Positions 16,676-26,722 are shown, counted from the stretch's first letter. The stretch is 64,000 bases of DNA from CAXTSE01 sp035554115 (GCA_035554115.1 DATMIW010000071.1:4144-68143), one strand, 5' to 3'. Notes: generated by a model not told the origin, from the letters alone. Numbers and translations: made by a program.

Positions 16676-18391
16676 CTAAGTCCGAAGTATGGCGCCCGTG
16701 TCGGGCGGCAAGCGCACGCCGAGTGGGCGAGCCGTCACGCGCTCCGAGGTGGCCAGTAACAGCTCGCTGCCAGCGACATCCCATGTGCCGGATCCGAGAT
16801 TCACCGCCACCTGCAGCTCGCCGATGTGCAGTCTGAAGCGGCCCGCTTCGTCGTCATAGTCCGCCGAAAGGTCGCGGAAAGTTGCGAGAGTCCACGCCGA
16901 CTCTCGTCGCCGCAGGGCTATCAGTTCGCGGTACAGCGACAGGATGCGAGCGTGCGGTTGCTCGGTGAGTTCTGACCAGTCGAGCTGAGACCTCTCAAAT
17001 GTCGCCGGATCCTGCGGGTCGGGAACGACCTCCCGATCCCATCCCATGCGCGCAAATTCGCGTATGCGGCCTGTTGCCACGGCTTCACCCAGTTCGGGCT
17101 CGGGGTGGGCCGTGAAGAATTGCCAGGGCGTCGAGGCGGCCCACTCCTCGCCCATGAAGAGCATCGGCGTGAACGGACTCGCCACTGTCAGCAGGGCACC
17201 GATCGCCAGTCGCTCGGGCGAAAGGCCGTGTGTCAGCCTGTCGCCTGCAGCCCGGTTGCCGATCTGATCGTGGTCTTGTGAGAAGGTCACGAGACGCCAC
17301 GGTTCAACGTCTGAGGGGATGGGCGCCCCGTGCTCACGACCCCGAAAGGTGGAGTAGCCGCCATCGTGCACGAAACCGGAGGTCGCCGCTTTCGCGAGAG
17401 CGGCCAGCGACGCGAAATCCTCGTAGTAGCCGTGGGTCTCGCCGGTCAGTGCCACGTGGACGGCGTGGTGGTAGTCGTCGTTCCATTGCGCCGTCAGGCC
17501 ATGACCGTTGCGTTCGGCGGGGAGGAACATGACGGGGTCATTGAGGTCGGATTCCGCGATCAGGGTGAGAGGTCGCCCCACCCGCGTCTCCAGCTCGGCC
17601 GTCTCTTCGGCTAGCTCGGCGAGCAGGTGAGTCGGGGTCGTGTCGACAAGGGCGTGGACCGCGTCGAGCCGCAGTCCGTCGACGCCATAATCGCGCATCC
17701 ACAGCTGCGCGTTGTCGAGAATGTAGCGACGCACCTCCGGGTCGCCCAGGTTGACATTGGACCCCCAGGTATTACCGCCCTCGTCAGCGAGATACGGGCC
17801 GAAGTGCGGCAGGTAGTTGCCGCTCGGCCCGAGGTGGTTGTAGACGACGTCTTGCAGGACGGCGAGATTCCTGTCGTGGCATGCGTCGACGAATCGCGCA
17901 TATGCCTCAGGGCCGCCGTAGGTCTCATCAACCGCAAACCAGGCGACACCGTCGTAGCCCCAATTGTGCGCGCCGTTGAAGGAGTTGACGGGCAACAGCT
18001 CGACGAAGTCGACCCCGAGGTGCACCAGGTGGTCGAGCCGGGCGATCGCCGAATTGAGAGTGCCGGCAGGGGTGTAGGTGCCGATATGCAGCTCGTAGAT
18101 CACGCTTCCGGCGAGCTCGCGGCCGCTCCACGACGGGTGCGTTCGGCCGAAAAGGCCGGGGTCGACGACCTGGCTCAGCCCGTGAACCCCGTCGGGCAGG
18201 CGCAGTCCGCGGGGGTCGGGGAGTGGATCCGTCGCGTCGTCGAGCAGGAATCCGTACCGTGCTCCCGTGGCGAGTTCGCGGTCGTCGCTCCACCATCCGG
18301 TGCCGTGGGGGTCCGGTGCGAGTTCGCGTTCCGCGCCGTCGGAGAGCAGACGCACGCGCGTGGCATGCGGCGCCCACACGCGTGCAATCAC
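16676..18391 (-). CDS. treZ: Malto-oligosyltrehalose trehalohydrolase
   Basis: 571 aa GH13 enzyme that releases trehalose from maltooligosyl-trehalose. The N-terminal CBM48-like region starts RVWAPHATRVRLL; the TIM barrel carries VVYNHLGPSGNY, nucleophile Asp at about 243 in GLRLDAVHALVD, acid/base Glu at about 280 in IAESDLND, and the third Asp at about 375 in SQDHDQIGN. It is the last gene of the glgX-treY-treZ operon; its start overlaps the treY stop by 4 nt, coupling translation of the pathway's two steps. Confidence 0.96.
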   Translation of the reverse strand: MIARVWAPHATRVRLLSDGAERELAPDPHGTGWWSDDRELATGARYGFLLDDATDPLPDPRGLRLPDGVHGLSQVVDPGLFGRTHPSWSGRELAGSVIYELHIGTYTPAGTLNSAIARLDHLVHLGVDFVELLPVNSFNGAHNWGYDGVAWFAVDETYGGPEAYARFVDACHDRNLAVLQDVVYNHLGPSGNYLPHFGPYLADEGGNTWGSNVNLGDPEVRRYILDNAQLWMRDYGVDGLRLDAVHALVDTTPTHLLAELAEETAELETRVGRPLTLIAESDLNDPVMFLPAERNGHGLTAQWNDDYHHAVHVALTGETHGYYEDFASLAALAKAATSGFVHDGGYSTFRGREHGAPIPSDVEPWRLVTFSQDHDQIGNRAAGDRLTHGLSPERLAIGALLTVASPFTPMLFMGEEWAASTPWQFFTAHPEPELGEAVATGRIREFARMGWDREVVPDPQDPATFERSQLDWSELTEQPHARILSLYRELIALRRRESAWTLATFRDLSADYDDEAGRFRLHIGELQVAVNLGSGTWDVAGSELLLATSERVTARPLGVRLPPDTGAILRT

Positions 18392-20697
18392 GGGCGGCTG
18401 TCGGGCATGAGCAGCGCGACCGGATAGCGGGCAAAGAGTCGGGCCACGGGCACCTCGCCCCCGTCGAACACCTCGCCGGTCAGCTCGTCACGCAGAGGCC
18501 CCGCGGGCAGGTGCACGATGGTGTCGCCCCAGCCGCCACGAGCGGCGAGCCCGATAGGAAGTCGGGTGGCGAGCACGAGAGCCCCGCCGCGGTCCACGGC
18601 GATAAGGTGATCGGCCGCACCGCCAAATGCCGGGAGCGGCATATAACTGGTGAAGAGGTGCCCACGGTCGCGTCGCGCCCGAAGAGCGCGGGTGACGACC
18701 AGCATTTTGGCGGCACCTGTGGCGTCGATGCGGGGAAGGTCTCCGGAATCGAGAGACGACAGCAGGCGACGGCGCTCGGCGAAATCGACGGGTCGACGAT
18801 TGTCGGGGTCGACGAGCGAGTGCTCCCACAGTTCGCTGCCCTGGTAGACGTCGGGCACGCCGGGGCCGGTCAGCTGCAGCAGTTTCAGGGCCAGACCGTT
18901 CGACCATCCAGCCTGCCGAATGCGAGAGACGATCTCGTCGATGTCGGCCGCGACCTCTGCGTCATCGAAGGCCGCATCGACAAGCGCCCGCAGCCGCTGC
19001 TCGAACGTTTCGTCGGGATCCGACCAACTCGTGGCGCTGCCAGCTTCGCGCGCCGCCTTTTCCGCGTAGGCGTGCAGGGCGTGGCGATCGCGAGGCCAGC
19101 TGCCGATGATGGATTCCCACAGCAGGTTCTCGAGGGCACCGTCGTTGAGCGCGTAGTCGCGCCTCCGTCGCGCGATGAACTCCGACCACTCATGCGCGAT
19201 CTCTGACAGCACCGACACTCGTGCGCGAGTGTCTTCTCCGCGCTTGGTGTCGTGGGTGGACAGGGTCGTCATCGAGGTGGGGTACGAGGCGAGCCTCAGC
19301 TGCTGGCGGCGGTGGTATTCGGCGATATCGATGGCGAATTCGTCGGGGTCGGCACCAACCTCGGTGAGGGAGACGAGGCGCGATACCCGGTAGAACGCGG
19401 TGTCTTCGACGCCCTTCGCCATAACCATGCCCGAGGTCTGCTGGAACCGGATCGCTGCAGGGTGGGTGGGGTCGGCGAGCACCCCGGCGACAGCCTCGAT
19501 AACCGGGGCGATGTCGGGGCGACGGGCGACGGCATCCGCTCGTGCCGCCGCCAGGTGCTCAGCACCGAAGGGAAGGTAACTGCGGTAGACCGGGAAGCAG
19601 GCGAGAAGTTCCGCCAGCGCATCCGCGGCGTTGTCGACCTCCGGTAGCTCGCGGCCGAGCCGCTCGACCTCTGCCCGCAGAATGCCGTCGGCGATCGAAC
19701 GCTTGGTGTCGTGAATCAGGTCGACCCAGGGCATCATCGAGCCCCGACGCAGGCGTGAGTCGACGCGCTCGAGGGCACGCTGGCCTGCGGGATCGATGAG
19801 TACCCGGTCGAAATCGGCGAGGGCGTCGTAGCCGGTGGTGCCTGCTGTCGCCCAAAACGGCGGAAGGGCTTCGCCGCGCTCGAGGATCTTCTCGACGAGG
19901 ACATAGGCACCGCCCGTCACATCGGCGAGGCGATTGAGGTAGCCGCCCGGATCGGCGAGGCCGTCCGGATGATCGACGCGGAGTCCATCGACGAGTCCTT
20001 CGGTGAACCAGCGGGCAATCTCGCGATGCGAGGCGTCGAAGACATCGAGATTTTCGACCCGGATGCCGGCAAGCTCGTTGATGGCGAAGAAGCGGCGGTA
20101 GTTGATGTCAGAGTCGGCGCGACGCCATTCGATCAGTTCGTAGTGTTGGCGCGCGAGGACCGCGTCGACTGCGGCACCGTCGTCGGCACTGCCCGCGGCC
20201 AGAGGGTACACATGGTCGTAATAGTGCAGTTCGCCATGGCGCAGCTGCAGATCACCTGCGGCAATCGCATCGGAAATGCTTTCGTCGAGAACCGGAATGC
20301 GCAGGCGACCGTCGCCGGCCTCCCAATCGATGTCGAAGAAGTCGGCATACAGCGAGTCGCGGCCGTTCTCGAGAACGTCCCACCACCAGGTGTTTTGTTC
20401 CGGCGCTGCAACGCCCACATGGTTCGGCACAATGTCGACGAGGACGAAGAGTCCGGCGACGCGTGCTGCGGCAGAAAGCGCGAGGAGCCCGGCGCGACCG
20501 CCGCGGTCGGCATCCACCTGACCGTGATCGACAACGTCATATCCGTGGGAGGACCCAGCCGTGGCCTGCAGGATCGGCGAGAGGTAGTACCCGTCGACGC
20601 CCAGTGCGTGCAGATAGTCGGCAAGTTCAGCGGCACGCGCGAGCGGGAAATCTTTCGACAGCTGCAGACGGTACGTCGACCGCGGTGCGGGGGTCAC
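18388..20697 (-). CDS. treY: Malto-oligosyltrehalose synthase
   Basis: 769 aa GH13 enzyme that converts the reducing end of a maltodextrin to a trehalose unit. Diagnostic are STYRLQLSKDFPLARA at the N-terminus, LVDIVPNHVGV (about 87-96), LRVDHPDGLADP (nucleophile Asp), YVLVEKILERGEALP (acid/base Glu) and LSTHDTKRGEDTRAR near the C-terminal third. The start overlaps the glgX stop by 4 nt and the 3' end overlaps treZ by 4 nt. With treZ it forms the TreYZ route to trehalose, an osmolyte in actinobacteria. Confidence 0.97.
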   Translation of the reverse strand: MTPAPRSTYRLQLSKDFPLARAAELADYLHALGVDGYYLSPILQATAGSSHGYDVVDHGQVDADRGGRAGLLALSAAARVAGLFVLVDIVPNHVGVAAPEQNTWWWDVLENGRDSLYADFFDIDWEAGDGRLRIPVLDESISDAIAAGDLQLRHGELHYYDHVYPLAAGSADDGAAVDAVLARQHYELIEWRRADSDINYRRFFAINELAGIRVENLDVFDASHREIARWFTEGLVDGLRVDHPDGLADPGGYLNRLADVTGGAYVLVEKILERGEALPPFWATAGTTGYDALADFDRVLIDPAGQRALERVDSRLRRGSMMPWVDLIHDTKRSIADGILRAEVERLGRELPEVDNAADALAELLACFPVYRSYLPFGAEHLAAARADAVARRPDIAPVIEAVAGVLADPTHPAAIRFQQTSGMVMAKGVEDTAFYRVSRLVSLTEVGADPDEFAIDIAEYHRRQQLRLASYPTSMTTLSTHDTKRGEDTRARVSVLSEIAHEWSEFIARRRRDYALNDGALENLLWESIIGSWPRDRHALHAYAEKAAREAGSATSWSDPDETFEQRLRALVDAAFDDAEVAADIDEIVSRIRQAGWSNGLALKLLQLTGPGVPDVYQGSELWEHSLVDPDNRRPVDFAERRRLLSSLDSGDLPRIDATGAAKMLVVTRALRARRDRGHLFTSYMPLPAFGGAADHLIAVDRGGALVLATRLPIGLAARGGWGDTIVHLPAGPLRDELTGEVFDGGEVPVARLFARYPVALLMPDSRP

Positions 20698-22859
20698 AGC
20701 GACACCGGCGCGGTCAGGGTGGAGCTGACGGTGCTATCGCTGACAGCTTCGGCGGCGCTGTGCTCACGCAGCACCGCGAATGCGTGGGCGCCGAGCACGA
20801 AAGAGTCGCCGGCCTCCAGCGGTGTGCCGTCGACGTCGCCGCCGTGGGTGTCGACCACGACATCCCAGCGCTCCGAATGCTCAGATGACGGCAGCTGGAT
20901 GTCGACTGGTCCGTCATGGGCCGACAGGTAGACGAGGAAGTTGGTGTCGACAACGCGTTCGCCGCGCACGTCTTTGTCGCGGATGCCGCGGCCGTTAAGA
21001 AACATGCCGATGGTGCGCCCGAACCCCGACTCCCAATCCTCGGGGCTCATTGCGGTGCCATCGGGACGCAGCCACAGGATGTCGGGTATCGGCTCGCCTT
21101 CGCCGCGCACCACGGGGCGCCCGTCGAAGAAACGACTGCGGCGAAACGTCGGATGCTCGCGCCGCAATCGCGCGATTGCAGCCGTGAACTCGAGCATGCC
21201 CGCATCCGCCTGATCCCAGTGCACCCAGCTGATCTCAGAATCCTGGCCGTAGACGTTGTTGTTGCCCTGCTGCGTGCGCCCGAGTTCGTCGCCGTGCAGC
21301 ACCATCGGCACCCCCTGCGAGAGCAGCAGGGTTGCAAGCAGATTCCGCTGCTGGCGGGCGCGCAGCTGCAAGATGTCGGGATCGTCTGTCGGTCCTTCGA
21401 CTCCGCTATTCCATGATCGGTTGTCATCGCTGCCATCTTTGCCGTTTTCGCCGTTCGCGTCATTGTGTTTCTCGTTGTACGAGACCAGGTCGCGCAGGGT
21501 GAATCCGTCGTGTGCGGTGACGAAGTTAATGGAGGCCGCCGGTCGCCGTCCGGTGTGCTCGTAGAGATCCGACGAGCCGGTGATGCGGGAGGCGAACTCG
21601 CCGAGGGTCGACGGCTCACCACGCCAGAAGTCCCGAACCGTGTCGCGATAGGCACCGTTCCACTCCGTCCACTGCGGCGGAAAGTTGCCCACCTGGTAGC
21701 CGCCGGGGCCGAGATCCCACGGTTCGGCGATGAGCTTCACCTGCGACACGACCGGATCCTGCTGCACGAGTTCAAAGAACGCGCTCAGCCGGTCAACGTC
21801 ATAGAACTCGCGCGCGAGAGTCGCCGCCAGATCGAAGCGGAAGCCGTCGACATGCATCTCGGTCACCCAGTAGCGCAGGCTGTCCATGATGAGTTGAAGG
21901 GCGTGGGGATTGCCAACATTGAGCGAATTGCCGGTGCCCGTGTAGTCCAGGTAGAACTGGCGGTCATCGTCGACCAGACGGTAGTACGCAACGTTGTCGA
22001 TTCCGCGCATGGAGACCGTGGGCCCCAGGTGGTTGCCCTCTGCCGTGTGGTTGTAGACGACATCCAGGATCACCTCGATGCCAGCCGCGTGCAGTTCGCG
22101 CACCATGGCTTTGAACTCCTGCACCTGCTGGCCGAGCTCACCGCTCGAGGCGTACCCGGCGTGCGGTGCGAAGAAGCCGATGGTGTTGTAGCCCCAGTAG
22201 TTGCGCAGGCCCCGCTCAACGAGGTGGCTGTCGTGCAGAAACTCCTGCACCGGCAGCAGTTCGATCGCGGTGACCCCGATGCGCTGCAGATGCGAGATCA
22301 CCGAGGGATGCGCGACCGCCGCAAAACTGCCGCGTTGCTCTTCGGGAACGTCAGGATGCAGTGCCGTGAGCCCCTTCACATGGGCTTCGTAAATCACGGT
22401 CTCGTTGTACGGGGTTTTGGGAGGGCGGTCGCCGGTCCAATCGAAGAACGGGTTGACGACAACGCCGAGCAGCATGGAACTGGCCGAGTCGTCGTCGTTG
22501 CGTGCCTCATGGTCGTCGAAGTCGTACGAGAACACCGACTGACCCCAGGTGATGGCGTCGCTCGTCGCCTTGGCATACGGATCCAGCAGCAGCTTCGCAG
22601 GATTGAAGCGCAGGCCGGCCGCCGGGTTCCATTCGCCGTGAACCCGATACCCGTACCGCTGGCCCGGCTGCACGCCCGGCAGGAAGCCGTGCCAAACGTA
22701 CGCGTCGACCTCGCTCAGCTCGACACGGGTTTCTCTGCGGTCCTCATCGAAGAGGCAGAGCTCAATCTTCTCTGCCGCCTCGCTGAATATCGCGAAGTTC
22801 GTTCCGTTGCCATCGAATGTGGCTCCCAGGGGGTACGCAGAGCCGGGCCACATATTCAC
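20694..22859 (-). CDS. glgX: Glycogen debranching enzyme GlgX
   Basis: 721 aa isoamylase-type GH13 debranching enzyme that removes alpha-1,6 branches of glycogen and feeds maltodextrins to TreYZ. N-terminal CBM48 (GSAYPLGATFDGNGTNFAIF), then YWGYNTIGFFAPHAGYAS, VILDVVYNHTAEGN, FRFDLAATLARE (nucleophile), AEPWDLGPGGYQVGNFP (acid/base) and FVTAHDGFTLRDLVSYNEKH, all typical of GlgX. TAGCGT lies 6 nt upstream of the GTG at 22859 with no Shine-Dalgarno, so it is the probable leaderless first gene of the operon. ATG at 22853 is the alternative start. Confidence 0.96.
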   Translation of the reverse strand: MNMWPGSAYPLGATFDGNGTNFAIFSEAAEKIELCLFDEDRRETRVELSEVDAYVWHGFLPGVQPGQRYGYRVHGEWNPAAGLRFNPAKLLLDPYAKATSDAITWGQSVFSYDFDDHEARNDDDSASSMLLGVVVNPFFDWTGDRPPKTPYNETVIYEAHVKGLTALHPDVPEEQRGSFAAVAHPSVISHLQRIGVTAIELLPVQEFLHDSHLVERGLRNYWGYNTIGFFAPHAGYASSGELGQQVQEFKAMVRELHAAGIEVILDVVYNHTAEGNHLGPTVSMRGIDNVAYYRLVDDDRQFYLDYTGTGNSLNVGNPHALQLIMDSLRYWVTEMHVDGFRFDLAATLAREFYDVDRLSAFFELVQQDPVVSQVKLIAEPWDLGPGGYQVGNFPPQWTEWNGAYRDTVRDFWRGEPSTLGEFASRITGSSDLYEHTGRRPAASINFVTAHDGFTLRDLVSYNEKHNDANGENGKDGSDDNRSWNSGVEGPTDDPDILQLRARQQRNLLATLLLSQGVPMVLHGDELGRTQQGNNNVYGQDSEISWVHWDQADAGMLEFTAAIARLRREHPTFRRSRFFDGRPVVRGEGEPIPDILWLRPDGTAMSPEDWESGFGRTIGMFLNGRGIRDKDVRGERVVDTNFLVYLSAHDGPVDIQLPSSEHSERWDVVVDTHGGDVDGTPLEAGDSFVLGAHAFAVLREHSAAEAVSDSTVSSTLTAPVSL

Positions 22860-22948
22860 GCTCCGACGCTACGGCACAGCGGCCCTGCCTCGGTCGTGCC
22901 CTGCGGGGGGTTGACTTCGTCTCTTCGACCTCCCATATAGCGAGGACG

Positions 22949-24133
22949 TCACCGATCCCAGACGACCGGGAGCCTCTTCACGCCTCGGACATGCCAGCCC
23001 CACAGCTCCGCGGGATGCTCCGGGTCGAGACGCAGCCCCGGAAGACCGGTCATCACTTCCTCGAGCACAACCCTCTCAAGCTGACGAGAAATGAAGTGTC
23101 CGGAACAGAAGTGTTCACCCCAGCCAAATGCGGCGTGAGCTACCTGAGGCCGTCGGAAGTCGAAGGTGTCGGGGTCGTCGTACCGGGTTTCATCGCGGTT
23201 CGCCGAGCCGCAGCAGAGAGCGATTCGCGAACCAGCCGGGATGACAGTGCCCCCGACCTCGATGTCCTGAATAGACCGGCGCCCGGTGACTCCGAAAGGA
23301 GATAGCCAGCGCAAACCCTCGTGGATGGCCAGCGGGATGTTCGCCTCCCGATCCTCATTTACGCCTTCAAACTGTCCGGGATGACTCAACATGCCGTACA
23401 GCGATGCCGCGGCCCCGTGTCCGGGCTCCTGGAAACCGCCGAGGATGATGACGCGGATCGACCCGATCAGATCGTTGAAGGTCCGAGGGGGAGTGCCGTT
23501 GAGGCTCGCGTGAATCATCTGAGACAGCCCACTCTCGTCGGGCTCCCGGGTGAGGCGATCGATCGCCGCGACCATGTATGCGTCCAGATCGGACTTGACG
23601 GAATCGGCTTCTTCGTTGAGGGCCGGATCGTCGCCGAGATTGGTAAGCCCCCTGCTCAGCGAGTGGAACCAGTACTGGAGGGTGTCATCGGGCACATCCT
23701 TCATTCCGAGAACATTTCCTATAACGCGCACGCTGACGAGCTCGAGAAGTTCACCGGTAGCGTCCGCGCGACCAAGCGGCCGCAGCCGTTGCACGTACTC
23801 GCGAGCAACAGTCCGGCCGTACCCGTCGATGAAACCTTTAACCGCACGCGGCTTGAGAGGGGTGTCGATCCCTCTCCGGAGCCACTTGTGTCTATCGCCT
23901 CGGGCGGTGATGATACTTGGCCCGAAAAACTGTTCCATGACCGGGTCGGATGCCTCGGCGATTGTGGCGTCGTTCCCGATCATTTCGCAGTCGTCCCAAC
24001 GGGTGACGATCCACTGGTCGCTGAGCGGGAGGAACGCCACTGGCGCTTCCCTTCTCATTCTCGCCAGGAAGGGATAGGGGTCTGCCTCGAGCTCCTCGAG
24101 GGTGACGTTGTCGATGAAGTTCATGCTGGGCAC
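22949..24133 (-). CDS. Cytochrome P450 with non-canonical I-helix
   Basis: 394 aa, soluble bacterial class I P450. Heme loop AFGWGEHFCSGHF holds the thiolate Cys at about 343; EGLR is the K-helix ExxR. The I-helix reads GGFQEPGHGAA in place of the usual (A/G)Gx(D/E)T, so the Thr that helps protonate bound oxygen is absent and Glu-Pro takes its place. The gene follows the reductase gene directly (TAG then GTG). GTG at 24133 or ATG at 24124 could be the start; the upstream AAGGA fits the GTG better. With ferredoxin and reductase next to it, it makes a complete electron chain. Substrate unknown, likely the compound handled by the cluster. Confidence 0.92.
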   Translation of the reverse strand: MPSMNFIDNVTLEELEADPYPFLARMRREAPVAFLPLSDQWIVTRWDDCEMIGNDATIAEASDPVMEQFFGPSIITARGDRHKWLRRGIDTPLKPRAVKGFIDGYGRTVAREYVQRLRPLGRADATGELLELVSVRVIGNVLGMKDVPDDTLQYWFHSLSRGLTNLGDDPALNEEADSVKSDLDAYMVAAIDRLTREPDESGLSQMIHASLNGTPPRTFNDLIGSIRVIILGGFQEPGHGAAASLYGMLSHPGQFEGVNEDREANIPLAIHEGLRWLSPFGVTGRRSIQDIEVGGTVIPAGSRIALCCGSANRDETRYDDPDTFDFRRPQVAHAAFGWGEHFCSGHFISRQLERVVLEEVMTGLPGLRLDPEHPAELWGWHVRGVKRLPVVWDR

Positions 24134-25351
24134 CTATTCCTTCGCACTAGTTAGTTCAAATCCCGGGGCGGTCACTCGGTCGTAGCTCAGGATCATCTTG
24201 CGGCCGAGAACCCGACGCGCAGCTTGGTAGTCGGCGGGTTTGTTGACGGACTCCACCGCTACAAGGCGGTCGTCGCGGAACACCGCGACCGAGAATTTAT
24301 TCGTGTGTGGGTCGCCGAGCACCGCGGTGCGGTGCGGATTGGCTGCCAGTCCGGCGATCTGAAGCTTCAGGTTCTTCTGGTCGCTCCAGAACCACGGCAG
24401 GTCGGCGTACTCGCGACGAGTCCCACTGAGGATCTCGGCCGCAACATGGTTCGCCTGATCGGTGGCGTTCTGTACCGATTCCAGCCTCCACGGCATCCCG
24501 GCATGGATGCTCGGAAAGCGCGCACAGTCGCCAATTGCGAAGATGCGGTCGTCTGAGGTCCGGAGCGAACTGTCGACGACAATGCCATTGTCAACGTCAA
24601 GGCCCGCTTCTGCGGCAAGTTCCACATTCGGTACGACTCCCGCACCGACGACAACGAACTGTCCGTCGAATATCCGGCCATCTGCGGTACGTATACCCAT
24701 GACGCGTCCGTCTTCGCCGAGGAATTCGGTCACCCGCGCCCCGAGGTGCAGATCAAGTCGCCGGTCGACGTAGTGCGTGGCGAAGTGGGTGGAGACTTCG
24801 GGGCTGACCGCGCGGTCCATCAGCCGGTGAGAGCCGCTGAGCAACGTAGTACGGAATCCGAGGTCGAGGAAGCCGGACGCCAATTCCAGGCCCACAAATC
24901 CGCCGCCGACAATCACGACATCCGTGACGCTCGGGAGTCGCTCGGCGATCACGGCGGCATCGGTCAGCAACCGCAATGTGAAGACTCCGGTGAGATCTTC
25001 GCCCGGAATGCCGAGAGTTCGCGGGCGTGCGCCCGTCGCGATCACGAGGTTCTCCCAGTCGATGCTCTCGCACGACGACGTTGTCGCGGTGGCCCCGCGC
25101 CGGTCGATGGACACCACGGACTCGCCTGTGCGCAATTCGATCGCGTTCTCTGCGTAATACGTGGCGGGCCGTAACAACAACTCCGCCTCATCGACAGCGC
25201 CGAGTAGATATTTTTTCGAGAGCGGAGGCCGCTGGTAGGGCAGGGATGGCTCATCACCGATCAGGACAATGCGCCCGTCGTAGCCGTTTTGCCGAAGCGT
25301 TGCGGCGACCTGAAGCCCGGCCTGGCCTGAACCGACAATGACGGTGCTCAT
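24134..25351 (-). CDS. FAD-dependent ferredoxin reductase (P450 system)
   Basis: 405 aa, pyridine nucleotide-disulfide oxidoreductase fold. Dinucleotide motifs are VGSGQAGLQVAATL at residues 5-18 (FAD) and VGGGFVGLELASGF near 148-161 (NAD(P)H). It starts 3 nt after the ferredoxin stop and ends against the P450 start, so the three form a putidaredoxin-reductase-like chain NAD(P)H to FAD to 2Fe-2S to heme. I cannot tell NADH from NADPH preference. Confidence 0.93.
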   Translation of the reverse strand: MSTVIVGSGQAGLQVAATLRQNGYDGRIVLIGDEPSLPYQRPPLSKKYLLGAVDEAELLLRPATYYAENAIELRTGESVVSIDRRGATATTSSCESIDWENLVIATGARPRTLGIPGEDLTGVFTLRLLTDAAVIAERLPSVTDVVIVGGGFVGLELASGFLDLGFRTTLLSGSHRLMDRAVSPEVSTHFATHYVDRRLDLHLGARVTEFLGEDGRVMGIRTADGRIFDGQFVVVGAGVVPNVELAAEAGLDVDNGIVVDSSLRTSDDRIFAIGDCARFPSIHAGMPWRLESVQNATDQANHVAAEILSGTRREYADLPWFWSDQKNLKLQIAGLAANPHRTAVLGDPHTNKFSVAVFRDDRLVAVESVNKPADYQAARRVLGRKMILSYDRVTAPGFELTSAKE

Positions 25352-25354
25352 GGA

Positions 25355-25684
25355 CTAGAAAGTTTGGGTTCTCGGGATGTCGACTTCAACAAGGTCGAAG
25401 TCGACATCGGCCAGAATCTTGCACGTCAGCCGCGAGCGACGCTCATCGCGCGGCTCGGAGGTGCACTCGAGCATGTCTTCTTCGTCCTCGGAAATAGGAG
25501 GGAGCCCATCGACAAACTCCTCACGGACAAAAACGTGGCATGTGGCACACATCAAGTTGCCGCCGCATTCGCCGATGATGCCCTTTACGGGGTGACCTAG
25601 GGCTGCCCGCATGATCGAGGTCCCTGGCGGCGGCTCGACCACGTCGAGCGAGCCATCCGGCTGGTGAAAGGTGATTTTAGCCAC
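25355..25684 (-). CDS. 2Fe-2S ferredoxin (putidaredoxin type)
   Basis: 109 aa. Cluster ligands are C40, C46 and C49 in GECGGNLMCATCHV plus C88 in RLTCKI, the spacing of adrenodoxin/putidaredoxin-type ferredoxins. The GTG at 25684 has GGAGGAG about 5-11 nt upstream. It is the second component of the P450 chain and sits 48 nt after the permease gene in the same operon. Confidence 0.95.
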   Translation of the reverse strand: MAKITFHQPDGSLDVVEPPPGTSIMRAALGHPVKGIIGECGGNLMCATCHVFVREEFVDGLPPISEDEEDMLECTSEPRDERRSRLTCKILADVDFDLVEVDIPRTQTF

Positions 25685-25732
25685 GCGCTCCTCCTGAGGG
25701 TGCGAGTCGAGGTGTAAGTAGTCGCCGAGAGT

Positions 25733-26722
25733 TCATCGCGCCCGCCGAGTCCAGGTGTCCAAAGCGATTGCACCGAGCAGGATTACGCCGGTCACCACCT
25801 GTTGGTACAGCGGCGCGATGCCGAGCAGATCGAATCCGTTGCCGATGAGGGCAAGAAGCATCACACCCACCACCGTTCGCCAGATGGCTCCTTCGCCGCC
25901 CTTGATCGAGTTGCCACCCAGCAGCATCGCGGTCCAGACGTTGAAGGCCACCGCGTTCATTGAGACCGCGTTGACACTGAGGCTCCGACTTGCGAAGAGC
26001 ACGGCTGCGATGCCGATGAGGGCACCCGAGATGAGAAAGACCATGATGTGAACGCGGGTCACCCGAACACCGGCCAGTCGCGCTGCCTCTTCTTTGCCGC
26101 CTACAGCCATCAGGTACCGGCCTAGGTTCGTGCGAGTCAGCACCCAAGTCAGGATGACGACGACGACCAGAAACACCCAGATCATCGCGTTCACCCCGAA
26201 AATCTCTTGCAGGGCGAAACCGAATGCCGGGTCGGTGACGACTTGCACCGCACCACCCGTGACGGCGGCTCCCAAACCTGCGTACACAATCGACGTACCC
26301 AGTGTCACGACAAACACATTCATGCGGCCGACCGTCGAGAGCAGCCCGTTGATGAGGCCAAGGAGAACGCCGCACGCGATGCCAGCCAGCACTCCGACGG
26401 GCGGCGAAACGTTCTGGGCAACCACGGCGGTAACTACCCCGGAAAGTGCGAACGCTGCACCTACGGAGAGGTCGAATCCGCCAGCAATGATGATGAGCGT
26501 TCCAGCCACGGCCATGATCCCGATCGGCGACCACTGCTCAAGGATGTTGAGCAAGTTCCGCACGGAAAGAAACGAATCGGTCGTGAGAGACAAAACGACG
26601 ATCAGGATGAGCATCGCGCCCAGGATCCCGAAGTCCCGGATCTTCGACCCGAGCGATCGGGCTCGTAATTTTGGAGATGCGTCCATGGATTCGACCGTCG
26701 GGTCGGGTGCACTAATGGTCAC
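25733..26722 (-). CDS. ABC transporter permease, RbsC/sugar type
   Basis: 329 aa. About ten hydrophobic helices of the branched-chain/sugar permease fold (BPD_transp_2), as in RbsC: LGAMLILIVVLSLTTDSFLS at the start, FDLSVGAAFALSGVVTAVV with the family's LSVGA motif, then VRVTRVHIMVFLISGA. The start is a GTG whose TGA overlaps the stop of the ATPase gene (GTGA), so it is translationally coupled. Only one permease gene is present, so the membrane channel is probably a homodimer. Despite the sugar-type fold, the cargo is probably the cluster's substrate. Confidence 0.9.
   Translation of the reverse strand: MTISAPDPTVESMDASPKLRARSLGSKIRDFGILGAMLILIVVLSLTTDSFLSVRNLLNILEQWSPIGIMAVAGTLIIIAGGFDLSVGAAFALSGVVTAVVAQNVSPPVGVLAGIACGVLLGLINGLLSTVGRMNVFVVTLGTSIVYAGLGAAVTGGAVQVVTDPAFGFALQEIFGVNAMIWVFLVVVVILTWVLTRTNLGRYLMAVGGKEEAARLAGVRVTRVHIMVFLISGALIGIAAVLFASRSLSVNAVSMNAVAFNVWTAMLLGGNSIKGGEGAIWRTVVGVMLLALIGNGFDLLGIAPLYQQVVTGVILLGAIALDTWTRRAR

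Noticed and set aside
21465..22940. A 491-aa plus-strand frame opposite glgX.
   Set aside because: High GC makes long antisense frames common; the glgX frame has clear catalytic motifs and the antisense has none.
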